Origin: Halorubrum aethiopicum
GTDB lineage: Archaea > Halobacteriota > Halobacteria > Halobacteriales > Haloferacaceae
DNA: 64,000 nt
Assembly (NCBI RefSeq): GCF_001542905.1
Contig: NZ_LOAJ01000001.1
Location: forward strand, 868,001-932,000
Reading direction: 5' to 3'
Part shown: positions 25,885 through 33,341 of the stretch, piece after piece
How positions within the stretch are numbered: position 1 is the first letter of the stretch
Layout: each line of letters begins with the position of its first letter
The notes under the pieces: generated by a model
Seen by the model: only the letters and a program-made list of their open reading frames with translations
Told to the model about the DNA's origin: nothing
Databases searched by the model: none
Made by a program: the position numbers and the translations under genes

Positions 25885-26094
25885 CTAGTAGAACGTGTCG
25901 CTACAGTCGTAGACGACCCCGTGGATCGGACAGACGTACTTGCAGTGTCTGTGGACCATCGCCTCCCCGCAGCGGGGACACGGTCGCCCGCCGTGGTCGC
26001 CTTCACGACCGGCGTCGCCTCCGCGGTTGGTGTCGCCTCCACGATCGGCGTCGCCTCCGCGGTCGCGGCCGGACCGCTCGGTCGGGTCGCTCAC
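25885..26094 (-). CDS. Short zinc-finger protein (HVO_2523-like)
   Basis: 69 residues from a GTG start. The last 35 residues hold CPRCGEAMVHRHCKYVCP and the ending HGVVYDCSDTFY, giving two cysteine pairs plus histidines for a zinc finger. The first 30 residues are a repeat of the type RGGDADRGGDTNRGGDAGR, probably disordered. A TTTATTAC box lies about 30 nt before the GTG at 26094. The C-terminal motif matches a family I remember as HVO_2523, whose gene neighbours phytoene synthase in Haloferax, consistent with this layout. Confidence 0.75.
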   Translation of the reverse strand: MSDPTERSGRDRGGDADRGGDTNRGGDAGREGDHGGRPCPRCGEAMVHRHCKYVCPIHGVVYDCSDTFY

Positions 26095-26144
26095 GCTCGC
26101 CCCGACGGCTGCCGGCGTAATAAACGGTCCTCTCCCGCCGGCGG

Positions 26145-26741
26145 TCACTCCGTCGCCAGCGACGCGTACACCGACTCCGCGACGCTCGCGTCCCCGAACG
26201 GCAGCGTCAACACGCCGCCCCACTCCTCGTCGGTCAGCGCCGCCACCGTGGAGTCGTCGAGGTCGACGCGGCGGACCTCCTCGCCGTCGAGCGTCATCGA
26301 CACCGCGAACGGCTCCGGGTCGTCGGCCGCGCCCGACGCCTCGAGCCGCTCGCGGAACGACTCTTGTCCGTCCTCCGAGAGCGAGATCCCCACGAGGTGT
26401 TCGCCCTCGTCCTCGGTGACCCCCTGGACGTAGTCGAGGTCCGCGGCCTCGAAGAGGAGGTCGCCGGGGCCGTCGCCCGACCCGCCGTCCGATCCGTCCT
26501 CGCGAAGCAGCCGGGCCTCGAACGGCGCCTCCGGGTCGACGGCGACCGACGTCGCGGTCGACGCCTCCGAGTCGCTGCCCGAGCCGTCGCCGTCGGCGTC
26601 GCCCGCGCCGGTCGTCGCGTCGTCCGAGTCGCTTCCGTCGCCGCCCTCCTCGCCCACCGAGACCGCCCCGGCGAAGCCGACGGCCCCGACCGCACACGCG
26701 GCCCCGAGCCCGCCGAGCACGCCGCGTCGAGAGAGTTCCAT
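26145..26741 (-). CDS. Exported TAT-signal protein, possibly SecD-like domain
   Basis: 198 residues. The signal ELSRRGVLGGLGAACAVGAV has the twin-arginine pattern, then an acidic Ser/Gly/Asp linker to about residue 65. The mature domain VDPEAPFEARLLREDG...LVGISLSEDGQESFRERLEASG loosely resembles the periplasmic head of SecD, and the end reads EEWGGVLTLPFGDASVAESV. No lipobox is evident, so it may be free or anchored by its uncleaved signal. The ATG at 26741 lies about 25 nt after a TTTTTTAG box. The function is unknown. Confidence 0.75.
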   Translation of the reverse strand: MELSRRGVLGGLGAACAVGAVGFAGAVSVGEEGGDGSDSDDATTGAGDADGDGSGSDSEASTATSVAVDPEAPFEARLLREDGSDGGSGDGPGDLLFEAADLDYVQGVTEDEGEHLVGISLSEDGQESFRERLEASGAADDPEPFAVSMTLDGEEVRRVDLDDSTVAALTDEEWGGVLTLPFGDASVAESVYASLATE

Positions 26742-26884
26742 ACCCCCCACTCCCGTCCGGGCTAAAAAAGGGTTACACGCCGATTAACGCGGCTGATAAT
26801 CGCCGCGACCGGCGATTCCGTTCGGTCCCGTTCGACTCCCTCCGATTCCGTTCAGTTCCCTTCGGCTCCGCCCCCTCCGCGGCC

Positions 26885-27463
26885 TCACTCGGAGTCGAAC
26901 GTGACGGCGTCCAGGGTCGTCGTCTCGCCGAACAGCCAGTCGGCGTGCTCGACGGCGTAGTCGCGGTGGTCGGCGGTGATGTAGCCGAGCGCGTCCTCGA
27001 CGACGACGGGGCGGTAGTCCCGCAGCCCGGCGCTGCCGGCGGTGTGGAGCACGCAGACGTTCGCGAGGGTCCCGCAGATCAGCAGGTCGTCGACCCCGTG
27101 CGTCTCGAGGTATCCCTCCAGGTCCGTCCGGTAGAAGGCGTCGTAGGTGTGCTTCTCGACGACGTGGTCCGACTCGCGGACGTCGAGGTCGTCGACGAGC
27201 TCGGCGTCCCACGACCCCTCGACGACGTGTTCGCCCCACCGATCGAACTCGTCGTAGTAGTGGGCGTCCTCGAACTGTTCCGGCGGGTGGACGTCGCGGG
27301 TGTAGACGACGCGCGCGCCGGCCTCCCGGGCGCGCGAGACGAGGTCGGTCACGGGCCCGATCGCCGCCTCGCTCGGCTCGGCGTAGAGGCTCCCGTCGGG
27401 GTGACAGAACCCGTTTTGCATGTCGACGACGACCACCGCGGTGTCGGCCGGATCGTACGGCAT
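26885..27463 (-). CDS. Nicotinamidase/isochorismatase-family cysteine hydrolase
   Basis: 192 residues. The catalytic triad is visible: Asp in VVVDMQNGFC (residue 15), Lys in VVEKHTYDAFY (about 105), Cys in GTLANVCVLHTA (about 138). The sequence fits nicotinamidase, which cleaves nicotinamide to nicotinate, better than isochorismatase. The next pathway enzyme, nicotinate phosphoribosyltransferase, is 2 kb away on the other strand. An acidic open frame extends upstream to 28024 but is antisense to the surface-protein gene. The ATG at 27463 begins MPYDPADTAVVVVDMQ. Confidence 0.88.
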   Translation of the reverse strand: MPYDPADTAVVVVDMQNGFCHPDGSLYAEPSEAAIGPVTDLVSRAREAGARVVYTRDVHPPEQFEDAHYYDEFDRWGEHVVEGSWDAELVDDLDVRESDHVVEKHTYDAFYRTDLEGYLETHGVDDLLICGTLANVCVLHTAGSAGLRDYRPVVVEDALGYITADHRDYAVEHADWLFGETTTLDAVTFDSE

Positions 27464-27578
27464 GGTCGTCCCTTGCGCGTCCGGGCACAAAAGATCGGAC
27501 TCGGCGGCGCAGGCGACCGCCTCCCGGAGCCGGGACCGAACGGACAAACTACTTACCCGGTCCCCCGTAATCGACCGT

Positions 27579-29384
27579 ATGCGACGGGTTCTCCCCCTCG
27601 CGGCGACGCTCGCCCTCTTCGCCCTCCTCGTCGCGGGGACCGGCGGCGTCGCCGCGGCGGACGCGGCGGTCGCGGAGACCGCCGCCGACTGCCAGACTGC
27701 CGCGGACAACGACCTGGTCGGCTGCTGGAACGGGACGTACCACGCGGAGGAGCTCGGCTTCGACCAATCCGACGGGCTGACGGAGGCCGAACTCGAGACG
27801 CTGACCCACCGGAGCATGGCGCGCGTCGAGCGCCTCCGCGAGCGCCCCTTCGAGACGGGCGTCCCGGTCGAGACGGTCACGCGCGAGGAGTTCCGAGCGA
27901 ACGGGACGGGCGGCAACGGGACGAACGCGACGGGCGACGCCGAGTTCCGCCGCTGGAACGACCAGGTGTGGAAGGCGCTTTTCGTCGTCGGCGAGGACGA
28001 GTCGAGCGCGGAGGCGATCGACACGGTGTTCGGCGGCTCCGTCTCGGGGTTCTACTCGCCGGCCGACGACCGGATCGTCCTCGTGGTCGCGGAGGGCGAG
28101 GAGCTCCAGGTGAGCGAGTCGACGCTGATCCACGAGCTGACCCACGCGATGCAGGACCAGTACCACGACCTCGCCGCGCCGCGGTTCGTCGGCGCGACCC
28201 AGGACGCCGACCTCGCGGTCGACGGGATAGTCGAGGGGGAGGCGGTCTACGTCGAGGAGCGGTACGCCGACCGCTGTGAGACGAACTGGAGCTGTCTCGC
28301 GCCCCCCGACTCCAGCGGATCCGGCGGCGGGTCGGCGGCGGACTACAACCTCGGGATCCTCCAGACGGTCCTCCAGCCGTACTCCGACGGGCCGTTCTAC
28401 GTCGAGGCGCTGATCGACGAGGGCGGCTGGAGCGCGGTCAACGAGACGATGAACGACCCGCCGAACGCGACGGCGGCGGTCATCCACCGCGAACCCGGCT
28501 ACGAGACCCGCGAGATCGAGTTCGAGGACGCCGCGGAGGGCGGCTGGGAGACGTACGCCGACCAGGGCGTGAACGGCTCCGAGACCGCCGGCGAGGCGTC
28601 GATGTTCGTGATGTTCTGGTACCAGAGCTGGGAGTACGACCACCCGGTCCTCGAGCCGACGCGGGACGTCTCGGCCAACGTCCGGGTCCACACCGCCACC
28701 GACGAACAACTCGACACGCGGTCGGCGTACAACTACGCGGACCCCGCGACGACGGGGTGGGTCGACGACGAGCTGTACCCGTACCGGAACGACGCCGGCG
28801 ACGCCGAGCGCGACGGCTACGTCTGGGTGACCGAGTGGCGGACGCCGACGGACGCCGCGGAGTTCCACGCCACCTACCGCACGATGCTGAAGGAACACGG
28901 CGCGGACCGCCTCGACGACGGCGTCCGCGACATCCCGACCGGCGACTTCCGCGGGGCCTACGGCGTCGAGCGCGACGGGACCAGGGTGACGATTGTCCAC
29001 GCGCCCGATCCGCCGGACGTCTTCGAGCTCCGGCCCGGCATCGACCTCGAGGAGCCCGCATCGGGGACGGGAGACGACGGGACGACCGCGGACGACGGAG
29101 CGCTCGACGACGGAGCGCTCGACGACGGAGCGCTCGACGACGGGATGACGAACGACGGGACGGAGCCGTCGAACGGCGCGACCGATCCGGACGACAGTGG
29201 GGCGTCGGATGACGTCGCTTCGGATGACGGCTCTTCGGATGACGACGCGGACGGAACGAGCGCCGACGCCGACCCCGGCGACGGCGGGTCCACGGACGAC
29301 GGGGTGCCCGGACTCGGCGTCGTCGCCGCGGTCGTCGCCCTGCTCTCCGCGACCGCGCTCCTCCGTCGTCGCTCGCGGCGGTAG
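27579..29384 (+). CDS. Exported surface protein with HExxH metalloprotease motif and C-terminal membrane anchor
   Basis: 601 residues. A Sec-type signal (MRRVLPLAATLALFALLVAGTGGVAAAD) is followed by a large extracellular domain containing STLIHELTHAMQDQYHDL (HExxH, about residue 185), the zinc-protease hallmark. A low-complexity Asp/Ser region with tandem repeats leads to DDGVPGLGVVAAVVALL and RRRSRR. This is a PGF-CTERM-like sorting tail with Leu instead of Phe, expected to be processed by archaeosortase. It resembles a family I recall as Hvo_1808 surface proteins. The substrate is unknown. The open frame extends to 27420, upstream of the signal peptide. Confidence 0.85.
   Translation: MRRVLPLAATLALFALLVAGTGGVAAADAAVAETAADCQTAADNDLVGCWNGTYHAEELGFDQSDGLTEAELETLTHRSMARVERLRERPFETGVPVETVTREEFRANGTGGNGTNATGDAEFRRWNDQVWKALFVVGEDESSAEAIDTVFGGSVSGFYSPADDRIVLVVAEGEELQVSESTLIHELTHAMQDQYHDLAAPRFVGATQDADLAVDGIVEGEAVYVEERYADRCETNWSCLAPPDSSGSGGGSAADYNLGILQTVLQPYSDGPFYVEALIDEGGWSAVNETMNDPPNATAAVIHREPGYETREIEFEDAAEGGWETYADQGVNGSETAGEASMFVMFWYQSWEYDHPVLEPTRDVSANVRVHTATDEQLDTRSAYNYADPATTGWVDDELYPYRNDAGDAERDGYVWVTEWRTPTDAAEFHATYRTMLKEHGADRLDDGVRDIPTGDFRGAYGVERDGTRVTIVHAPDPPDVFELRPGIDLEEPASGTGDDGTTADDGALDDGALDDGALDDGMTNDGTEPSNGATDPDDSGASDDVASDDGSSDDDADGTSADADPGDGGSTDDGVPGLGVVAAVVALLSATALLRRRSRR
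29091..29147 (+). repeat. Three 15-bp coding repeats plus a partial in the surface-protein stalk
   Basis: The unit gacgacggagcgctc (Asp-Asp-Gly-Ala-Leu) occurs at 29091, 29106 and 29121, followed by a truncated unit gacgacgggatg. It lies in the disordered stalk before the membrane anchor and may vary in copy number. Confidence 0.88.
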
Positions 29385-29449
29385 CTAACCGCGGCGACCG
29401 CGGCGACGACACGGATGACTTTTCGTCCCCGCCGGCCGAACGTCCGGTC

Positions 29450-30607
29450 ATGACCGAGTTCGACATCGTCGACGCCGAGGCGGTCCGCAGCGGTCGGGCC
29501 ACGGACGCCTACTTCGACCGCACGGCGACCGCCCTCGAGGGCGCGGGACGGAACCCCCGCGTCGTCGCCGAGGTGACCGCGGACCAGTTCCCGACGGGCG
29601 AGTTCGAGCTGCTCGCCGGGCTGAAGGACGCGGTCGCGCTGCTGTCCGGCCGCGACGTCGACGTCCACGCGATCCCGGAGGGGCGGCTGTTCGACGGCGG
29701 CCCGGTGATGCGGATCGAGGGCGAGTACCTGACGTTCGCGCGGCTGGAGACCTCGCTTTTAGGCTTCCTCTCGCACGCCTCCGCCATCGCGACCGCCGCG
29801 CTCGACTGCCGGGTCGCCGCGCCGGACGCGTCGGTGCTCTCCTTCGGCGCGCGCCACGTCCACCCCGCGATGACGGCCGCGGTCGAGCGCTCGGCGCTGG
29901 TCGGGGGACTCGACGGCTTCTCGCACGTCGCCGCCGGCGACCTGATCGGCCGGGAGGCGTCGGGGACGATGCCGCACGCGCTGTCGATCTGTTTCGGCCG
30001 CGGCGAGCAGGAGGCGGCCTGGCGCGCCTTCGACGACGCGGTCGACGAGTCGGTCCCGCGGATCGCGCTCTGTGACACCTACTCCGACGAGGTCGACGAG
30101 GTCCTGCGGGCGGTCGACGCGCTCGGCGACCGGCTCGACGGGGTCCGCCTCGACACCACCGGCTCCCGTCGGGGCGACTTCAGACACATCGTGCGGGAGG
30201 TGAACTGGGAGCTCGACGCCCGCGGCCACGGCGACGTCGACGTGTACGTCTCGGGCGGGCTCGGGCCGGCGGACCTCCGGCGGCTCCGCGACGTCGTCGA
30301 CGGCTTCGGCGTCGGCGGCTACGTCTCCAACGCCGACCCGGTCGACTTCGCGCTCGACATCGTCGCGGTGGAGGGCGAGCCCGCCGCCAAACGCGGGAAG
30401 CTCTCGGGCGCGAAGGCCGTCTACCGCACCGCGGCGGGCGACCACGCGGTCGGGCTCGCCGACCGCGACGGTCCGGCGGGCGCGGAGTCGCTCATGGAGC
30501 CCGTGATCCGCGGCGGGGAGGTCGTCGCCGACGGCGCGTTCGACCTCGAGGCGGCGACCGAGCGCGCGCTCGCCGACGCGGAGCGCGTCGGCTACGGGTC
30601 GGAGTAA
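29450..30607 (+). CDS. pncB: Nicotinate phosphoribosyltransferase
   Basis: 385 residues. It makes nicotinate mononucleotide from nicotinate and PRPP in NAD salvage. Characteristic segments are TADQFPTGEFELLAGLKDAVALL, FGARHVHPAMTAAVERSALVGGLDGFSHVAAGDLIG, GTMPHALSICFG with the active-site His, and LDTTGSRRGDFR and SGGLGPADLRRL for phosphate binding. It is the shorter archaeal-type enzyme. The ATG at 29450 lies about 30 nt after gacttttcgtc. Together with the nicotinamidase-like gene at 26885 it completes the nicotinamide-to-NaMN route. Confidence 0.95.
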   Translation: MTEFDIVDAEAVRSGRATDAYFDRTATALEGAGRNPRVVAEVTADQFPTGEFELLAGLKDAVALLSGRDVDVHAIPEGRLFDGGPVMRIEGEYLTFARLETSLLGFLSHASAIATAALDCRVAAPDASVLSFGARHVHPAMTAAVERSALVGGLDGFSHVAAGDLIGREASGTMPHALSICFGRGEQEAAWRAFDDAVDESVPRIALCDTYSDEVDEVLRAVDALGDRLDGVRLDTTGSRRGDFRHIVREVNWELDARGHGDVDVYVSGGLGPADLRRLRDVVDGFGVGGYVSNADPVDFALDIVAVEGEPAAKRGKLSGAKAVYRTAAGDHAVGLADRDGPAGAESLMEPVIRGGEVVADGAFDLEAATERALADAERVGYGSE

Positions 30608-30657
30608 GGGGGAAAACGGCGGTCGGCTCCGGTGGTACGTTCGTCAGGGTGTCGGGG

Positions 30658-31260
30658 TTACAGCTCCTCGACCGCGCCGCCGTCGGGGCGCTCCCGGAAC
30701 ACCTGGCCCTCGATGAGCGTCACCATGGTGTCGTCGTCCTGCCAGGCGGTCGGCGAGATCTTCGCCTTGCGGCAGGCCCGCGAGAGGAACTCCGCGCCCG
30801 ACCAGCCGTTCTCGACGGGGACCGTCGGGTAGAGCCAGCCGTGGGCGTTGCCGCCGTCGACCGCGACGCCGTGGGTGCCGATCTCGAGGTCCTCGAGCGG
30901 GTCGTTCGTGAGGACGGTGTTCGAGACGACACAGACCGAGACGGTGATGTTCTCGAGTTCCTTCGGCTCGACCTCCGAGCCGCAGGAGTCGCCGGAGGCG
31001 GCCTTGATAGCGGCCTCGACGATGGCGTGACCGAGCTGATCCGACCCGTCCCACGCGCCGGCACACCCCCGCAGCCGGCCGCGCCCGCGGGTCGACTCCA
31101 GTCGAACGAACGCCCCGGTCCGCGCGTAGAAGGCCTCGCGCATGCTCCCGGGCTGTTCGCGTTGTCCGTGTCGAACGAACGACTCGACCGCCTCGCGTGC
31201 GAGTTCGACCGCTCGTGCCCCGTCGTCGTACGACAGCCGAACGGTCTGTGCCTCGGACAT
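30658..31260 (-). CDS. AMMECR1-domain protein
   Basis: 200 residues. The conserved core reads GAFVRLESTRGRGRLRGCAGAW, with the RGCxG motif, followed by VEPKELENITVSVCVVSNTVL and VDGGNAHGWLYPTVPVENGWSGAEFLSRACRKAKISP. AMMECR1 proteins are widespread in archaea and eukaryotes and have been tied to radical-SAM MEMO-type chemistry, but no biochemical role is established. A radical-SAM cluster lies just beyond the RNase P gene. The ATG at 31260 gives MSEAQTVRLSYDDG; the two residues before it are not conserved. Confidence 0.92.
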   Translation of the reverse strand: MSEAQTVRLSYDDGARAVELAREAVESFVRHGQREQPGSMREAFYARTGAFVRLESTRGRGRLRGCAGAWDGSDQLGHAIVEAAIKAASGDSCGSEVEPKELENITVSVCVVSNTVLTNDPLEDLEIGTHGVAVDGGNAHGWLYPTVPVENGWSGAEFLSRACRKAKISPTAWQDDDTMVTLIEGQVFRERPDGGAVEEL

Positions 31261-31420
31261 ACACACTGTTAGCGGTGCTGACGACTTGAACGCTTCCCTT
31301 GATGGTGAACGTTCGTGATCGACCGGAAACGGCCGTATGAGGTCTCATACGCGCCGGTGAACCCGATTCGGCTTCTCACGGACGTGGGGTTCTTTACGGC
31401 CGGTCGCGTCGCTCGGCGTG

Positions 31421-31742
31421 CGAGCGGACTGAGGGGAGTAAGCCCCCTTCGGTTCGTCCCGACATTCGGCTGAGCGTCCGCGCCGTGGCCGGACTACCTT
31501 GTGGCGCGGACTTGCACCGGCGAGGATTCGCCGTTCCATCCGTTCCCGCCCGTCGGCCCTCCTCGGGTTAACTCCCTTCCCTTACGGGTCGGTTCGCGCG
31601 AATCACGGGTCGGGGCGGGGGGTGTCGTTGCTGTTCCAGAGCCAGCCGTCTCCGACTCCGGGCGTGTGCCCGGTCGCCCGTCCGGCCGGTGGGGGACTTT
31701 CCTCATGCCAGTGGCACGGGAGTCGGGCTCCCTCTGTCCGAC
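31421..31742 (-). ncRNA. rnpB: RNase P RNA
   Basis: On the reverse strand the universally conserved GAGGAAAGTCCCCC appears near the 5' end. Its partner GGGGGCTTACTCCCC is near the 3' end. They form helix P4 with the invariant bulged U (AAGUCCCCC with GGGGGCUU). Flanking them, GGACAGAGGG (5') pairs with CCCUCAGUCC (3') as P2. The conserved GGUGCAAGUCCGCGCC-type specificity/junction sequence lies between. A CTTATTC box (complement of 31763-31769) sits about 25 nt before the inferred 5' end. It is the catalytic RNA that trims tRNA 5' leaders. The ends are estimated from the helices, good to about 5-10 nt. Confidence 0.92.
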
Positions 31743-31762
31743 CGGAGGTACCCCGGCGCGAG

Positions 31763-31769
31763 GAATAAG
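31763..31769 (-). promoter_or_regulatory. TATA box of the RNase P RNA gene
   Basis: CTTATTC on the reverse strand is centred about 25 nt before the predicted RNA 5' end (near 31742). It lies in the 56-bp gap between the RNA and the stop of the neighbouring radical-SAM gene. Confidence 0.55.
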
Positions 31770-31798
31770 CGGTTCGGTCGGGACGATGCTCGCTCCGA

Positions 31799-32868
31799 TC
31801 ACGCCCGGCCCGAGCGGTCGACGCCCTCCGGGAGCGGGCCGTCGTACCCCTCGGGGACGTACGGACAGAGCGGGTCGCTCGCGAGCGGGTCGCCGGTGTG
31901 CGCGTACGCCCGCGACCGGCTCCCGCCGCAGACGTGCTTGAACCCGCAGGCCCCGCACTTCCCCGTCAGGTCCTCCGGCTCGCGGAGCCGCTCGAAGAGG
32001 TCGGCGTTCCGGTAGATCTCGACCACGGACTCCTTGCGGACGTTCCCCGCCGACTCGGGGAGAAAGCCCGACGGGTACGCCTCGCCGACGTGGCTCACGA
32101 ACGCGAACCCGCGACCGGCCGTGATCCCGCCGCGGCGCGCCGATCCCGTCCGATCGTTCTGGAGGCCGACCCGCCGGTAGAACGGTGCCTCGGTGGTCTT
32201 CACGCCGAACGGCTCCGCCGCGTCGACGTCGTGGAGCCACTCCATCACGGCCTCCGCGCGCTCCGGGGAGACGGGGTCGAGGACCCGCCCGCGCCCGACG
32301 GGAACGAGGAAGAAGACGGACCAGAGCACGGCCTCCAGCTCGCGGACGCGGTCGCGGATCGCCGGGAGCTCCTCCACCGTCTCCGCACAGACCGTCGTGT
32401 TGATCTGGAGGGGACGCCGGCGTCGCGGGCCGCCTCCGCGGCCGCGACGGTGTCCGCGAAGCTCGCCTCGCCGCGGAACGCGTCGTGGCTCTCGGCGCTC
32501 GCGCCGTCGAGGCTGAGCGCCATCCGGCACATTCCGGCGTCCGCCAGCTCGCGGACCCGATCGGGCGCGAGCGACCGGGTGCCGCTCGGCGTGACCGTCA
32601 TCCGGTTGCCGAGGTCGGTCCCGTACCGGACCAGCTCCGGGAGGTCCTCGCGGGCCAGCGGGTCGCCGCCGGAGAGCACGACCAGCTGGCCGTCGCCGAA
32701 CTCGGCGGCCTCCCGGAGCAGTCGCTTTCCCTCCTCCGTGGTGAGTTCGTCCGGGTGACGGGCCGGCTTCGCGTCCGCCCGACAGTGCCGGCAGGCGAGC
32801 TCGCACGCCTGCGTGACCTCCCAGACGAGCACGAGCGGGCGTCGGTCGGTGTCGAGGTCGTCGAACAT
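31799..32868 (-). pseudogene. Radical-SAM/SPASM protein (TIGR04053-like), broken by one frameshift
   Basis: The N-terminal frame starts at the ATG 32868 after a GGAGGAG Shine-Dalgarno: MFDDLDTDRRPLVLVWEVTQ, then CELACRHCRA (CxxxCxxC for the 4Fe-4S/SAM site) and GGDPLAREDL. It ends abruptly after AARDAGVP. The second frame resumes LQINTTVCAETVEEL...FFLVPVGRGRVLDP...TTEAPFYRRV and a SPASM-like tail with CGACGFKHVCGG. One missing base in the run at 32410-32413 explains the break; restoring it gives 356 residues with all motifs. Relatives act in haem-b synthesis (AhbC/D type) or peptide maturation. Confidence 0.85.
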
Positions 32869-32987
32869 CTCTCCTCCGTGGGTACGCGCTCCTCTCCGTT
32901 CAGCGATCCAGCGAACGTGTTCGCGGGCGTTCCCAGGGTCCGGGAGCGCGCTCGGACCGATATGTTTCCCGCACCGATACGCCCCGT

Positions 32988-33341
32988 ATGGTCGAGAAAG
33001 CGCAGCGCAGCCTCGACGAGACGCCCCGTCGGACCCGGGAGCGCCGGTGGGAGGTGTTCGTCCGCGAGTCCGAATCGGACCCGATGCGGCGGGTCGGGAC
33101 CGTCGCGGCCCCGTCCGCGGAGGTCGCCCACGAGGAGGCGAGCCGGCTGTTCGCGTGGTACGCCCGCGACGTCTGGCTCTGCCCGGCCGACGAGACCCGC
33201 CGGTTCTCGACGTACTCGCTCGGGGATTCGGCGGACGAAGGTGACTCCGACGTCGCGGACGCCCGCCCCGGCGGCGAACCGCGCGTCCGCGAGGAGACGG
33301 AGGGGACCCCCGATGTCCGGGAGGGAGAGGATCGTCGATGA
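32988..33341 (+). CDS. PaaB-like small protein, candidate radical-SAM partner (Htur_1727-like)
   Basis: 117 residues. The core RRWEVFVRESESDPMRRVGTVAAPSAEVAHEEASRLFAWYARDVWLCPADETRRFS resembles PaaB. I recall it as the haloarchaeal Htur_1727 family, described as a partner or possible modified substrate of a neighbouring radical-SAM protein. A single cysteine lies in VWLCPAD. The last 45 residues are an acidic tail. Its TGA overlaps the ATG of the following radical-SAM gene (ATGA at 33338-33341), so the two are translated together. It diverges from the other radical-SAM gene. Confidence 0.75.
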   Translation: MVEKAQRSLDETPRRTRERRWEVFVRESESDPMRRVGTVAAPSAEVAHEEASRLFAWYARDVWLCPADETRRFSTYSLGDSADEGDSDVADARPGGEPRVREETEGTPDVREGEDRR

